In this document: positions 10,560 to 21,251 of the stretch, in pieces
Position numbering within the stretch: the stretch's first letter is position 1
Layout: every line of letters starts with the position of its first letter
Assembly: GCF_030272615.1 (NCBI RefSeq)
Contig: NC_081409.1
Location: 612,247,755-612,311,754, forward strand
Origin: Cryptomeria japonica
Taxonomy: Eukaryota > Streptophyta > Pinopsida > Cupressales > Cupressaceae
Direction: 5' to 3'
Length of the DNA: 64,000 nt
Notes under the pieces: generated by a model
Told to the model about the DNA's origin: nothing
Database searches by the model: none
The model's input: only the letters and a program-made list of their open reading frames with translations
Program-made: the position numbers and the translations under genes

Positions 10560-11440
10560 TAAGAGTTTGGGTTCCCGAGGTGGGTCTTTTCTTGTTCTGT
10601 TTCTTTCTTTAGAAACCCGGGTTCTTGGGTTACCATGTTTATTTTTTTCCTTTGATTGTTTGTCTAGCCCTAGAGGTTCAGGTTTCTAAAGTGTTGGGTC
10701 GTTTGTTTGTTTCCTTATTTGGAATTTCGGGTTCCTGAACTCGTGAGTTTTCCTTGTGTTGGTTTGGAACATCACTTCAGAACTTCAGGTTCCCAGATTC
10801 CCAAACTCCCAAGTTGTTCTTCTGGTATGTTCATCATAAACCCGAGTTCTTAGGGTTCTGAGTTTGTTGCCCGTGTCCCATTTTGGAAACCCAAGTTCTT
10901 GAGTTTTTGAAATGGGGGTCATTTGTTTGTTTTCACTACTTCAGAAACCAGGTTCCCAAGTTCCCGAAGTGGTGATTTTGTGTTTTTTGAGTCTTTGTTT
11001 GAAGCACTTCAGAAACTCGGATTCCCGAGTTTCCCTATTGCTTTCTCTTTTACCTGTTTGATCAATTCGAAACCCCACAGTCCCAGGATCCCAAACTTTC
11101 CTTTCATCTTTGTCTTTCTAGTCCTTCCCTAGGACTTCGGGTTTCTGAAGTTTTGCATTGCCTATTGAGTCCATCCTCAAAACTTTGGGTTTCCTAAGTT
11201 TTGCATTGTTTCATGTCCATTGTTGGACCACTTCGAAAACCCAAGTTCCTGAAGTGGTCCTTTTTTGTGTTGTTGGTGAGTTTGGTGTTTCAAGTTCCCA
11301 GGATTCCAAATTTGCTAGTTTTTGTCACTCATCAAAGCTCAGGACTTTGAGTTCTTGAACTCTCAGGATTCCTTTGTTGTTTTCTTTCTTTTCTCACCTC
11401 AAGACCCTAGGATCCCGAAGTGTGTTTGTTTTGTAGTGTT
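10560..11440. repeat. Dispersed degenerate palindromic repeats (cttcgggttcccgaa type)
   Basis: The stretch keeps returning variants of (a)cttc(g/a)ggttcc(c/t)gaagt, at roughly 30-80 bp spacing: aacccgggttcttgggtt, acttcaggttcccag, cacttcagaaactcggattcccgag, acttcgggtttctgaag and caagttcctgaagtgg. Many are short inverted repeats. No coding is seen. Function unknown. Confidence 0.5.
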
Positions 11441-11782
11441 GTTTCTTTGAGTAGTTTTTTTTATGCTCGTTTGGTTGGTTTCGCAAGTTTGGTTGTGTTC
11501 CATGGAATCTTCCTGAAAGACAAAAGATCTTAAAAAATTGCCAATCACGATGAAGTACCAATATCAAGGGCGAACATATGCCTCAAAGTTAGAAGATGCA
11601 ATTCAGTGGGAAACAAAAATAGAGATCGGGCATATTGAGCTTGAAGATATTGAAAAGCAAATTTTGAAGAAGCCTGAGTTCCAAATTTTGTATGTTGTTA
11701 ATCCTCCTACTAAGAATTTTGCATGACACTAGTACTAGGATTTCAACTGCTGCTCCAGCATGTACCGTGATTATTGAGAAAA

Positions 11783-12290
11783 TTTTGCATGATTACGAAG
11801 TGTTGGTTCATGGAGCACCATTTTTGTAATGATCACCCAGTCACAGTTTCGTAGTAGTTAACTGGAGTTCAAGGTAGAGACTTGCATGTTTTGCATGATT
11901 ACGAAGTGTTGGTTCATGGAGCATCATTTTCGTAATGGTCACCCAGTCACAGTTTTGTAGTAGTTAACTAGAGTTCAAGGAAGAGACTTGCATGTTTTGC
12001 ATGATTATGAAGTGTTGGTTCATGGAGCACCATTTTCATAATGGTCACCCAGTTAGAGTTTTGTAGTAGTTAACTGGAGTTCAAGGTAGAGACTTGCATG
12101 TCAACTGTGACTCCTTGCTTTTATGGTGCTTAATGTAGATGACTACTCCAACATGTAATTTAATTATTGAGTAAGTTTTGCATGATTACGAAGTGTTGAT
12201 CAATGGAGCATCATTTTCGTAATGGTCACCCAGTCACAGTTTCGTAGTAGTTAACTAGAGTTCAAGGCAGAGACTTGCATGTCAATTGCG
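11783..12290. repeat. Tandem array, unit about 107 bp
   Basis: Three consecutive units start at about 11783, 11888 and 11996 with ttttgcatgattacgaagtg; after a spacer of about 75 bp a fourth starts near 12176. Each contains tggagca(c/t)catttt(c)gtaatgg, cacccagt(c/t)a(c/g)ag, and tagtagttaact(g/a)gagttcaagg. Units are about 90-95% alike by eye. Confidence 0.8.
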
Positions 12291-13118
12291 ACTCCTTTCT
12301 TTTTTTAGTGCTTAATTTAGATAGGTTTATTTCCTAGAAAGTAGGACAAGAAACTCTATAAATTGGAGATTTTGATTCATTGTTAAGGGTCCACAAATTG
12401 ATGATTTGAGGCCCACTTAGATATTTTAGATTAATTTTATGTAGATTGTTATGAATTAGAATAGTTTTGTGATACATTCTTTGAAATTGATACAAGAAGT
12501 AGCTTATAGATTGTCTAGTCTATGCGTATGTGCTATTAATTTGTTCTTTGCAGTCTGGTAATGTCTATTGTTTGAAATCAACAACTTGTTCCGGTCTTAT
12601 GTTTTATTTCTTTATCAATCATATTGTGGATGTAAGTGGTGTATGAGAATTACTGTGATAGGACGATATTGTGGTGATATTCTTTCCATGAATTTGTGAG
12701 GTTGCTGACTTTGCAGGTTTATTGGAGGTCCGTTATTGAATGTTGATTTAAATAATATTGATGATTTTTGGATTGCAGGGTACTAATTGAGTAGTTCATT
12801 AAGTTTTGATTGCATTAGTTTCATTGTTATTTTCTTGTTTCCCTAATCTATCTTTTGCAGTTTATTTTAAAAGAGTTTTAAATCATAAAAATACAAAAAA
12901 AAGTTAAGTTATTCAAATTTATTGGGATTTGTTTTAACCAACAGACCCCTTAACAAGTACAACTGTATCGACCATTGAGTTGCCCATCACCATCAAGACC
13001 CGACTATAGAGACCTTGGAGTAGTTAGTTTCTCAAAACTTATTGCTTTTTAGGAGAGGTGGTGAGTGGTCACATAAACTACCTAACTATTGGTGAGTGTA
13101 TCAAAACACTAGTCAACA

Positions 13119-13389
13119 GGACTCATCTAGGGATTGCTTCAAATGATCTTGTTCTTCAAAAGCAACATACTTAACCTTCTTTAAATTTGTTCTTGTTTTA
13201 CTCAGCTCCTCAAGAGCACTTATGAGTTCACCTTCTAAGTCCAATTTACCTTCAATGTCTTCATCTACATTAGCTTCATCAACTAGTTCATCTAGTGTCA
13301 TAAAGAGAATAATTTCTCTTTCATCCTCACAGTATCCCTCTTCTGAGACACTTTCTTCATCTGTAGCATCATCTTCAAAATTATACAGG
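13119..13389 (-). pseudogene. Element E gag linker segment between units F and D
   Basis: Reads minus strand as an acidic linker: FEDDATDEESVSEEGY, EDEREIILFM, then ELISALEELSKTRTNLKKVK and QSLDES. This Asp/Glu-rich segment ending in LFM is typical of the region between zinc knuckle and coiled coil in Sirevirus-like Copia gag. It joins in frame to 21252 on one side (across D) and to 10439 on the other (across F). Confidence 0.8.
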
Positions 13390-13561
13390 TGTAGCGTCCT
13401 AAAATTGCGGCACTTGCAATTTCGACCGCATTTGGGTCTTCACGATGGCGACGCAACACGCAACCTAAATGGAGACCCCGAAACCTGATTATGACACTGA
13501 AAACTGCATTTTCTTGCACCCTGGCCTGAACCTCCTTTGCACCCTGCTGTCCCGGGAGGTG

Positions 13562-13653
13562 GGACCAGAGCGCCCAGCGCCCTGGTCCTTCAGGACCAGG
13601 GCGCCCAGCGCCCTGGTCCCCCAAGACCATGGCGCCCAGCGCCCTGGTCCCTG
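13562..13653. repeat. GC-rich palindromic repeat units in D 5' LTR (three units)
   Basis: Repeats of the theme gaccagggcgcccagcgccctggtcc, each able to fold as a hairpin (ccagggcgc pairs with gcgccctgg). The 3' LTR copy (20176-20240) has only two units. The extra 30 bp here, starting cccaagaccatggcgccc, explains the LTR length difference. Confidence 0.8.
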
Positions 13654-13773
13654 GGTCCTATTTTGGGCCCGGTCTCTTTTGGACTTCGGGTCTTTATGTT
13701 TGCAAATTGGAAAATTATCTTTCCTGGTCGGCCTAAGGTCGGGAAAATCAGTCTATCAGCCCTAAATGACAAG

Positions 13774-13810
13774 TATATAAACTACATTCTCCTCTCTCAT
13801 TTGAGGAGAG
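13774..13810 (+). promoter_or_regulatory. Putative TATA box and downstream hairpin, D 5' LTR
   Basis: tatataaac is followed within 20 bp by ctcctctctcatttgaggagag, which can form a stem-loop at the expected transcript start. The arrangement is conserved in the 3' LTR (20364-20400). Confidence 0.5.
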
Positions 13811-14662
13811 ACATACATGACGGAAAAAGCGTGGAAACTATACTCAAGCATTCAAGCATTCAAGCATTCCTTCAGGCAATTGATCATTTCAAGTCTCCAT
13901 TCAAGGCTAAGTGTTGCATTCAAGACAAGGATTCAACCATTGAAGAGGAGATCACTTACTACATACTACTACAACATACAACATACAACATCTATACCTT
14001 CGCACATAAGGATACAAACATCCTTACAACAAGGTATTAGTACTTGTTTTACATTACAAACATTTACATTTACAGCATTGCTCATTTCTTGGTTAATTCC
14101 AAAACCGGGGTTTGACCTAAAGGCAAACCCCTAATCCCTAACCCCCTAATCGTCTTCGCTTTTCTGTGTGTAGGTTGCACGTACGCGGCTGAAATTGAAG
14201 ATCTGGAATCCTTGTGCAGAGACGAACAGATCCCCCTTCATTTCGTGGATTTTTCGGAGGACCGTGGCGCTCGGGCGCCATTGTCCCGGCAACTTTCGCT
14301 CAAATTTGCAGAATAGCGCCGTATCGACATTTTACTGCTAATTCCAGGTCCGCAGCTTCATACTGTATTCCTATCTCAGTTTATAAGCGAATCTTTCTCA
14401 CTTTCTATGCATTCCTAGCTTAATTCTTCTATGCACATTCTTTACAAAAGAGGGTAGCCTTGCTGTCATAACCCTTGAAACTCATTTAGCATCCAATCTT
14501 GCATTGCGTGGGATTGGATCTTGTGGGTTTCAACCCCTCTTTTGAATGTAAAGTCTCTCCCCTAAGTGAAAACCATCAACCCTAGTGAATCTCCCTTCTC
14601 TCTCCTTGGAGTTGGAAGAGGGGAGAGCAACTAGGGTTCGATCACGATTTTTCGCTTTACAT

Positions 14663-14680
14663 TTTGGTGAACCCGACGTG
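14663..14680 (+). promoter_or_regulatory. Probable primer-binding site of element D
   Basis: ttttggtgaacccgacgtg starts directly after the 5' LTR end (…tttaca). TGGTGAACCCGACGTG has the position and TGG start of a tRNA primer site. I could not assign the tRNA. Confidence 0.6.
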
Positions 14681-15843
14681 AACATCCTTTCTGATTATTC
14701 ATGGTTAGATCTGAAAATTGGATTCCTTGATTACATTTCCATGTTTGATCTTTTGCAAATTTTAGAGGTTGATTGCATAAAAACCCTAAATTTTCTTTTT
14801 AGTAATTGAACTTGTGAAATGTCTAAATGTTAATGCTTGTTTCAGATCTGCCCTTCTATTACAAATTATCAATTCATATCTATGCTTTAATTTTGAAAAT
14901 TAAGTGGTTAAGTGTCAAAACCCTAATTTTTAAAACCCTCTTGATTCAACCTTTGTCCGACAATTTCACTGATCAAAACATCTCCAAATCAGCTGTAACT
15001 TTGGATTCCGCAATAAAATCACAATATCTTTCATCCCTGAAAATTTGGAAAAAAGTTGCGAGGACCGTGTGCACTCCGAGCGCCATCGTCCCTGACATTT
15101 TTTCTGAAATTTCGGGAGCTAGATCTTACTGTATTTTTCTGCTAAAATCCAGAATTTTGGCTGATTTTATCAATTATAACACTTTCAAAATTAAAGTCAA
15201 AGTTGGTCTAGGGATTGCTTGGATTAACGCTTCTAATCATTCAAAAATCATTGAAATTGAAATTTTGTGTCAAAATTGTGTTCTTACTGTCCTAAATCTG
15301 AAAAGTGTGTTTGCATTCATTAAAAATTTCAGTGCTTTATTCAAATTCTTACAATTTGTGACTTTTGAAATTAAGTGCTTAATTACAACAACTTTAATTT
15401 CCGCTTTCAAAATTGAATTTTGCGTGAAATTGAGTCAATTTTTAAATTTCAAAATTTGCATTGCTCTTGACATTCCCTCTAAAATCATAAAATTCAAAAT
15501 TTCAGTTTCCCTCTCTTTTTCAAAATTCAAATTTTTGCATTTTTCGACAATCTAGGTAGGGTTCAATTTTGAGATTGCAACTTTAATTTGGCCTATCTAC
15601 AGATCATAAAACCACTCAATTTTTTCAGATTAGCTCTAAAATCATCATAACTTTCATCCCTGCAAATTTTGAAAAAAGTTGTCGGGACCATGTGCACTCC
15701 GAAGCGCCACGGTCCCTGACATTTTTTCTGAAATTTCGGGAGATTGTCCTGATTGTATTTAACAGCTTAAATCTAGAAGATTGGCTGGTTTTACTGAAAT
15801 TTGCTACCTCTAAAATTCAAAATCTTCTCTCTCTCTTTAGTGC
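14681..15843. other. Element D leader, no gene, with an internal duplicated segment
   Basis: About 1.2 kb of AT-rich untranslated leader. A segment with tgtgcactccgagcgcca, ccctgacattttttctg and aaatttcgggag at about 15045-15190 recurs at 15655-15800. It resembles the LTR stretch around 14256-14330. The open frame at 14827-15555 has no recognisable domain and looks fortuitous. Confidence 0.55.
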
Positions 15844-18816
15844 ATGAGTTTTACAACAATAAGTCCTACTTACACTATTCCCGTTAGACGAAGCCTTAGA
15901 ATTAAGTCTTTCCAAGGTTTAGCTACTGAGGAGATGGAACCTAATAGCCTTTTTAACGAGGACATGGGTAATTCCTCTAATCCTCCTAATGATGAAGAAG
16001 CTCTCCATGAGGTTTCTGAAGAACAACTTTCGAAATTGGATAACCAATTTGATGATTTTCAACAATGGATGTCTCAAGAATACCCCGATAGTCAAGCTCT
16101 TCCTTTAATTGAGGGTCTAAAACGTATGCTTCAAAGTGATAAGAATGGAATTGATATTTTGTGTGGTATTGCACACATTGTGGATTCGAATGTGATGCCT
16201 ATGAAGAGTTGTGCTGAAAATTTGGGTTATACACAACCTCCTACTCAAGTCAATCATTCTATTCCTTTGATGACTTCTATTGCTAGCATACCTACCTTTA
16301 CATCAAACATAATGGCTACTTCTACACAAGACATTCCTCCTGTGATCACCAATCATGGGGGCAATCCCTCTTCTTCAATTAACCCTCTTCCTTCATTCAA
16401 TCCAATTTCTTCATTCGTCCCTTCAATGAGTGTTCCTATTACATCTCCACAAATGAACATGATGCAAGGGGGCAATTCATTCAATCATTCCATTCCTCCT
16501 TGTAGTGTTCCTCCTGTCCAATCATCTCCTACGACTAATTATCATAGAGTCCCACCACCTTACTCTCTACCTTCTTTCAATAACATAACACCTCCATCAC
16601 AATCTAACACGTCTAATATGAACTCTTCGACTGAAGCGACCATTAACAATCTTGCACAAACTGTCTCTTCTTTACAGCAACAAATTGCCTCTATGAATCA
16701 ATCTAAGTTTAGTGTGCCCACATTTGATGTTGCGAGCCCACTTTCTCTTGACATTGTTCGAGCTATTCCTCCTAAACATGTTGAAATTCCACATTTGGAG
16801 CTTTATAATGGTAAAGATGATCCTCTAACACATGTTAAGACTTTTCAAACAATATGTACTGATTTTGCTTATGACCAAAGGTTGCTTGCAAAATTGTTTA
16901 CTAGAACATTAAGAGACAAAGCCCTACAATGGTATTGCTCGTTGCCTTCCTATTCTATTACTTCTTTCGAACAACTTGCAAATGCTTTCATTCAACAATT
17001 TCAAAACAATATAAGTCCTAAAGTTACTTTGATTGATTTAATGCATTGTAAACAAGGTGTTAAAGAAAAAGTGACTGATTTCATTGGTAGATATAAGCAT
17101 TTGTATGCTCAAATTTCTTTTCTAGTGCCTGACAATGATATTCAAAGAATCTTTATTTCTAATTTACAAAAAGATATTCGAGACAAACTTCTATTTTCTG
17201 AGTTTACTTCTTTCCAACAGTTGTGTGCAACTCTTCACAATTATCAACTGACTGTGAGTCAAATGGAACAATCATATCCTATGGCTCCGAGTGATAAGGG
17301 TGATAGCAGTCAACAACCATTTGGGAAGTTTAAACCGAACAGAGATTCCATAAAATTCAATGAAAACATCATCAACAACAATGTGAATGCAGCATCAGGT
17401 GTGCCTCCTATTTCTAAGTTTTTCAAGAAAGAAAGAAAGTATACTCCTTTGAATGAATCATTGCATAGTATTATGAATAAGTTATTGGAACAAAATGTGC
17501 TTACTCTTCCTCCTATAAGGCAAATTGATCCTGCAAAGATTACTTCACCTTATTTTGATAACAAAGCTTTTTCTCAATTTCATCGTCAGCCTGGGCATGA
17601 TACTGAAAAATGTTTTTCTTTAAAGGGTAAAATTCAAGATTTGATTGATAATAATACTATCTCTGTTTCTGGAGTGAATGATAAAGGCAATACATCTGTA
17701 GCTCCTCCTAATCAAAATCTTCAGATTTTCACTGATCCATTACCTTCTCATACCTCTAATGCGATTGAGACTAATGATTCCTCTCTTTCATCTGATGGTC
17801 TTGTGTCTATGACTCCGAATGTGATTAACTTTATAGAGCAGCAAGAAAACCCTAAAGAACCTTCCATCACATTTGATTCTAGTGAAACCATTAGGGCACC
17901 TGATGGTCCTTTATATATAGTTGCAAAAGTCAAGAATGCACCTTGCCGTGGAGTGCTTATTGATCCTTCGTGCATGGTTAATGTTATTACTGAAGAATTT
18001 CTTTTTACTTTGCAATTGAATCAAGTGATATATGACAAAACAGATGTGATTGTGAAACTATTTGATGCATTTTCTTCTCCTGCAATTGGTTCTATTACAT
18101 TGCCTATTGAGGTCCATAACAAATCCCTTGATGTGAACTTTGCTATTATTCCATCTTCCGAACAATTTCGTGTGAAGCTTGGCTATCCTTGGCTATCTTC
18201 CATGAAAGCTATTGCTTCTCCTATTCATAAGTGTTTGAAATTTCCCCATAATGGTGAAGTTGTTACTGTCAATCATAGTCTCTTTAAACTAGCTGAAAGA
18301 ACTTCTAGCGTTCCTATTGATTACTTTTGGCCTAAACAATTCCAATCTCTTCCTCCGCGAAGTGATCATCTTTTCAAATCTTATCAAAAGTGGAAAACAG
18401 ATATGATCCTATCTCTAAGTGAACCTAGAACACCCAAACTTGACATTCCTATCATTCTTGAGAAGGAAGTTCTTCCTTTGAAAGATAAAACTAATGTCTT
18501 TCCTCAAGAAGATTCCCAACCTGTTCCCATGGATGTGATTATGTCTATGCCTAATAAACCTTCTAAGAGTAGACCTATACCTCCTCATCATGATGGACTT
18601 GGTCTCCTTCCAAAACCAAATATTCCTCCTTTATATGGAGCAGTTCCTCCTCCTTCCTCTTATGGAGAGAAGAGACCTTCCTCTTCTCCTATTGTTCAGC
18701 CTAAGAGACCACAACCTAAACACCCAAGTGATAAGGATGAGAAAATTCCTCCTCCTCAATCTTCTTCACTTCCTACTAAGACTAGACGAAATCGTTCTGC
18801 ACGTGAACGCCGATGA
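15844..18816 (+). CDS. gag: Element D Gag polyprotein (990 aa), degenerate protease-like tail
   Basis: This is the longest intact ORF in the window. Residues 1-300 are Ser/Pro/Asn-rich and disordered-looking. A Gypsy-type retrotransposon gag domain follows, with YNGKDDPLTHVKTF near residue 322, LRDKALQWYCSLP near 355 and the helices after it. A knuckle-like FHRQPGHDTEKC near 578 lacks the usual first Cys (S in its place). Around residue 702, GVLIDPSCMVNVI matches a retropepsin active-site position but has DPS rather than D(T/S)G, so catalysis is doubtful. Gag would form the particle that packages RNA. The frame continues after TGA (likely a former CGA) to 19263 with one further TGA. No polymerase follows. 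Confidence 0.88.
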   Translation: MSFTTISPTYTIPVRRSLRIKSFQGLATEEMEPNSLFNEDMGNSSNPPNDEEALHEVSEEQLSKLDNQFDDFQQWMSQEYPDSQALPLIEGLKRMLQSDKNGIDILCGIAHIVDSNVMPMKSCAENLGYTQPPTQVNHSIPLMTSIASIPTFTSNIMATSTQDIPPVITNHGGNPSSSINPLPSFNPISSFVPSMSVPITSPQMNMMQGGNSFNHSIPPCSVPPVQSSPTTNYHRVPPPYSLPSFNNITPPSQSNTSNMNSSTEATINNLAQTVSSLQQQIASMNQSKFSVPTFDVASPLSLDIVRAIPPKHVEIPHLELYNGKDDPLTHVKTFQTICTDFAYDQRLLAKLFTRTLRDKALQWYCSLPSYSITSFEQLANAFIQQFQNNISPKVTLIDLMHCKQGVKEKVTDFIGRYKHLYAQISFLVPDNDIQRIFISNLQKDIRDKLLFSEFTSFQQLCATLHNYQLTVSQMEQSYPMAPSDKGDSSQQPFGKFKPNRDSIKFNENIINNNVNAASGVPPISKFFKKERKYTPLNESLHSIMNKLLEQNVLTLPPIRQIDPAKITSPYFDNKAFSQFHRQPGHDTEKCFSLKGKIQDLIDNNTISVSGVNDKGNTSVAPPNQNLQIFTDPLPSHTSNAIETNDSSLSSDGLVSMTPNVINFIEQQENPKEPSITFDSSETIRAPDGPLYIVAKVKNAPCRGVLIDPSCMVNVITEEFLFTLQLNQVIYDKTDVIVKLFDAFSSPAIGSITLPIEVHNKSLDVNFAIIPSSEQFRVKLGYPWLSSMKAIASPIHKCLKFPHNGEVVTVNHSLFKLAERTSSVPIDYFWPKQFQSLPPRSDHLFKSYQKWKTDMILSLSEPRTPKLDIPIILEKEVLPLKDKTNVFPQEDSQPVPMDVIMSMPNKPSKSRPIPPHHDGLGLLPKPNIPPLYGAVPPPSSYGEKRPSSSPIVQPKRPQPKHPSDKDEKIPPPQSSSLPTKTRRNRSARERR

Positions 18817-19263
18817 AAGTGTCGTCTTAGAGCTCAAGCAGCTGCTTCTCAAACTTTGCAATCTCCAAAAACACCTTCAACAAGCATTATTCCATTTTCT
18901 CCAAAATCTCCTAAACATAAGATGCATGATGGTCTTGATCCTGTGTGAGTTAAAGATCCTATTTTTATAAATCTTGATGATGATATAGATGAAAATGTTA
19001 TTCATGATGAAAATGCTACTTCTCTTGCTTCTGATAGTGAATATGAACTTGTTGATATTGATAACCATTTATCTAATGAATTTTCTAAAGCACTTATCCT
19101 AGCTCCTAGACAAGAACAACGTGGCTTGGAACATGAACATAGCCCTTGTTTGGATCTTGTGATAGCTCCATCTGCTGTGTTGAATGTTCCTCCTCTAGCG
19201 TGTTCCCTGCCTTCCCGAAACATTGATCAGCAAGATCGGGGGGTAGATGACGTGCTAGACTAG
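18817..19263 (+). pseudogene. Element D Gag, C-terminal extension beyond premature stop
   Basis: The same frame reads on after the TGA at 18814: LRAQAAASQTLQSPKTPS, then an acidic region (INLDDDIDENVIHDENA), one more TGA (after DGLDPV) and a natural-looking end at TAG 19261-19263. The original ORF was probably about 1,140 codons, with the 990-aa product a truncation. No domain is recognisable. Confidence 0.6.
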
Positions 19264-19993
19264 TTACATTAGCATAGCAGATTCTCTCCTCCTCTCTTGT
19301 GTTACTTCTTCTATACGTTATTCTCATTCTTCTATTTGTTGTCCTTAGTGTTGTCTACTTGAGGATGATGCAAAGCATTGAGATCTCTCGATCTCTCTCA
19401 TGTTGACTCAAAAGACACATGTGTTCCCTTCTTCTAGGTGACCTTCCTTGATTGGGGAATGAAGAACAATTATGCATACATACATATGATATATATACAT
19501 GAATTATCATACAGCATACTGACCCCGAGGAAAGCGAAGTCACCTTGTGCTTTGTGTTTTGTGTCTATTATCCTTGGGCTTATCTCACACTTGGAGGCTA
19601 AATCCTTGTGATAATGTGCTCCTTTCCCTTTTTCATTTTCTTATATGTATCACTACCTTAAAGAAATCACCCCCGGTGAGGCATGTGCGATCGCTTTAAT
19701 GTAGGGGGGCATACATCCCGTTCATATCTTTTCAAGATACTTGAAAATTTCTTGGCAAATTTAACCTTGCCTTGAAAATTTTTGATATCTTTTTTTGCAT
19801 GACTCATAGTGAGGGAACCTTACTACTGACAGTCATGGTTCTCCCTCGTGATCTTCCCTTTTACTTTGTCAATCGAAGTCGTAAGATCCTTAGTCCACTG
19901 GGGGCTTGGTGTATCTTGCCTCCTTGACGTGGTGAAACTCTTTCAATGTTGTTTCCTTGTACTTTACCGGAAGTATGAGCATACATACTCCCG
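19264..19993. other. Element D 3' untranslated region, no gene
   Basis: No coding signal. It contains gaccccgaggaaagcgaagtcacc and a segment ending tccactgggggcttggtg before the polypurine tract. Nothing else could be supported. Confidence 0.5.
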
Positions 19994-20008
19994 CTAAAGT
20001 GGGGGCTA
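19994..20008 (+). promoter_or_regulatory. Element D polypurine tract
   Basis: aaagtgggggctaaa directly abuts the 3' LTR start (tgtagtgtcc). Confidence 0.8.
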
Positions 20009-21251
20009 AATGTAGTGTCCTAAAATTGTGACACTTGCAATTTCGACCGCATTTGGGTCTTCACGATGGCGACGCAACATGCAACCTGAATGGAGACCCC
20101 GAAACCTGATTATGACACTGAAAACTGCATTTTCTTGCACCCTGGCCTGAACCTCCTTTGCACCCTGCTGTCCCGGGAGGTGGGACTAGAGCGCCTAGCG
20201 CCCTGGTCCTTCAGGACCAGGGCGCCCAGCGCCCTGGTCCCTGGGTCCTATTTTGGGCCCGGTCTCTTTTGGACTTCAGGTCTTTATGTTTGCAAATTGG
20301 AAAATTATCTTTCCTGGTCGGCCTAAGGTCAGGAAAATCAGTCTATCAGCCCTAAATGACAAGTATATAAACTACATTTTCCTCTCTCATTTGAGGAGAG
20401 ACATACATGACGGAAAAAGCATGGAAACTATACTCAAGCATTCAAGCATTCAAGCATTCCTTCAGGCAATTGATCGTTTCAAGTCTCCATTCAAGGCTAA
20501 GTGTTGCATTCAAGACAAGGATTCAACCATTGAAGAGGAGATCACTTACTACATACGAATACAACATACAACATACAACATCTATACCTTCGCACATAAG
20601 GATACAAACATCCTTACAACAAGGTATTAGTACTTGTTTTACATTACAGACATTTACATTTACAGCATTGCTCATTTCTTGGTTAATTCCAAAACCGGGG
20701 TTTGACCTAAAGGCAAACCCCTAATCCCTAACCCCCCAATCGTCTTCGCTTTTCTGTGTGTAGGTTGCAGGTACGCGGCTGAAATTGAAGATCTGGAATC
20801 CTTGTGCAGAGACGAACAGATCCCCCTTCGTTTCACGGATTTTTCGGAGGACCGTGGCGCTCGGGCGCCATCGTCCCGGCAACTTTCGCTCAAATTTGTA
20901 GGACAGTGCCGTATCGACATTTTACTACTAATTCCAGGTCCGCAGCTTCATACTGTATTCCTATCTCAGTTTATAAGCGAATCTTTCTCACTTTCTATGC
21001 ATTCCTAGCTTAATTCTTCTATGCACATTCTTTACAAAAGAGGGTAGCCTTGCTGTCATAACCCTTGAAACTCATTTAGCATCCAATCTTGCATTGCGTG
21101 GGATTGGATCTTGTGGGTTTCAACCCCTCTTTTGAATGTAAAGTCTCTCCCCTAAGTGAAAACCATCAACCCTAGTGAATCTCCCTTCTCTCTCCTTGGA
21201 GTTGGAAGAGGGGAGAGCAACTAGGGTTCGATCGCGATTTTCCGCTTTACA
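20009..21251 (+). repeat. Element D 3' LTR (1243 bp)
   Basis: Near-identical to 13390-14661 and ends tccgctttaca. It carries two hairpin units instead of three (20176-20240). Confidence 0.92.

Larger units (their letters stand above)
10440..13118. mobile_element. Unit F: 2.68-kb solo-LTR-like insertion
   Basis: Starts tgttatgcccta and ends cactagtcaaca, with perfect 5-bp duplications (GGACT) on both sides. The Copia E gag frame is restored when it is removed (…QSLDES joins KKTIF…). There is no primer site, coding capacity or internal LTR pair, so a very long solo LTR is the simplest reading. It has two unusual internal blocks: degenerate gggttcccgaa-type repeats (10560-11440) and an approximately 107-bp tandem array (11783-12290). 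The short ORF at 11538-11726 is not similar to anything I know. The family and orientation are unknown. Confidence 0.75.
13390..14661 (+). repeat. Element D 5' LTR (1272 bp)
   Basis: TG/CA ends (tgtagcgtcc … cgctttaca). It contains a GC-rich hairpin cluster at about 13562-13653, a TATA box with a following short inverted repeat, and ggaggaccgtggcgctcgggcgcc near 14256. Compared with the 3' LTR it has one extra hairpin unit. Confidence 0.92.
13390..21251 (+). mobile_element. Element D: gag-only Gypsy-type LTR element (TR-GAG-like)
   Basis: Complete, plus-strand element with LTRs at 13390-14661 and 20009-21251, perfect TSD ACAGG (13385-13389 and 21252-21256), a primer-site-like sequence at 14663, one gag ORF and a polypurine tract (aaagtgggggctaaa) at 19994-20008. 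There is no reverse transcriptase, RNase H or integrase. That fits the TR-GAG class of non-autonomous plant elements. The LTRs differ at roughly 25-30 positions by eye, mostly transitions, plus one 30-bp unit, so D is the youngest dated insertion here. Confidence 0.92.

Noticed and set aside
11783-12290. Repeats with spacers resembling a CRISPR array
   Set aside because: Units of about 107 bp are nearly contiguous in a plant solo LTR; there are no short repeats with unique spacers and no cas genes.
13298-13765. Gly/Pro/Arg-rich ORFs (GPGRWA-like repeats)
   Set aside because: They are translations of the palindromic GC-rich units of the D LTR, repeated in its other LTR.
14827-15555. 242-aa open frame in the D leader
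   Set aside because: Low-complexity Ile/Lys/Phe/Leu composition, no domain, lies between primer site and gag; likely chance.
15844-18816. Long ORF as a host gene
   Set aside because: It lies between two matching LTRs with a target duplication and has a Gypsy gag domain.
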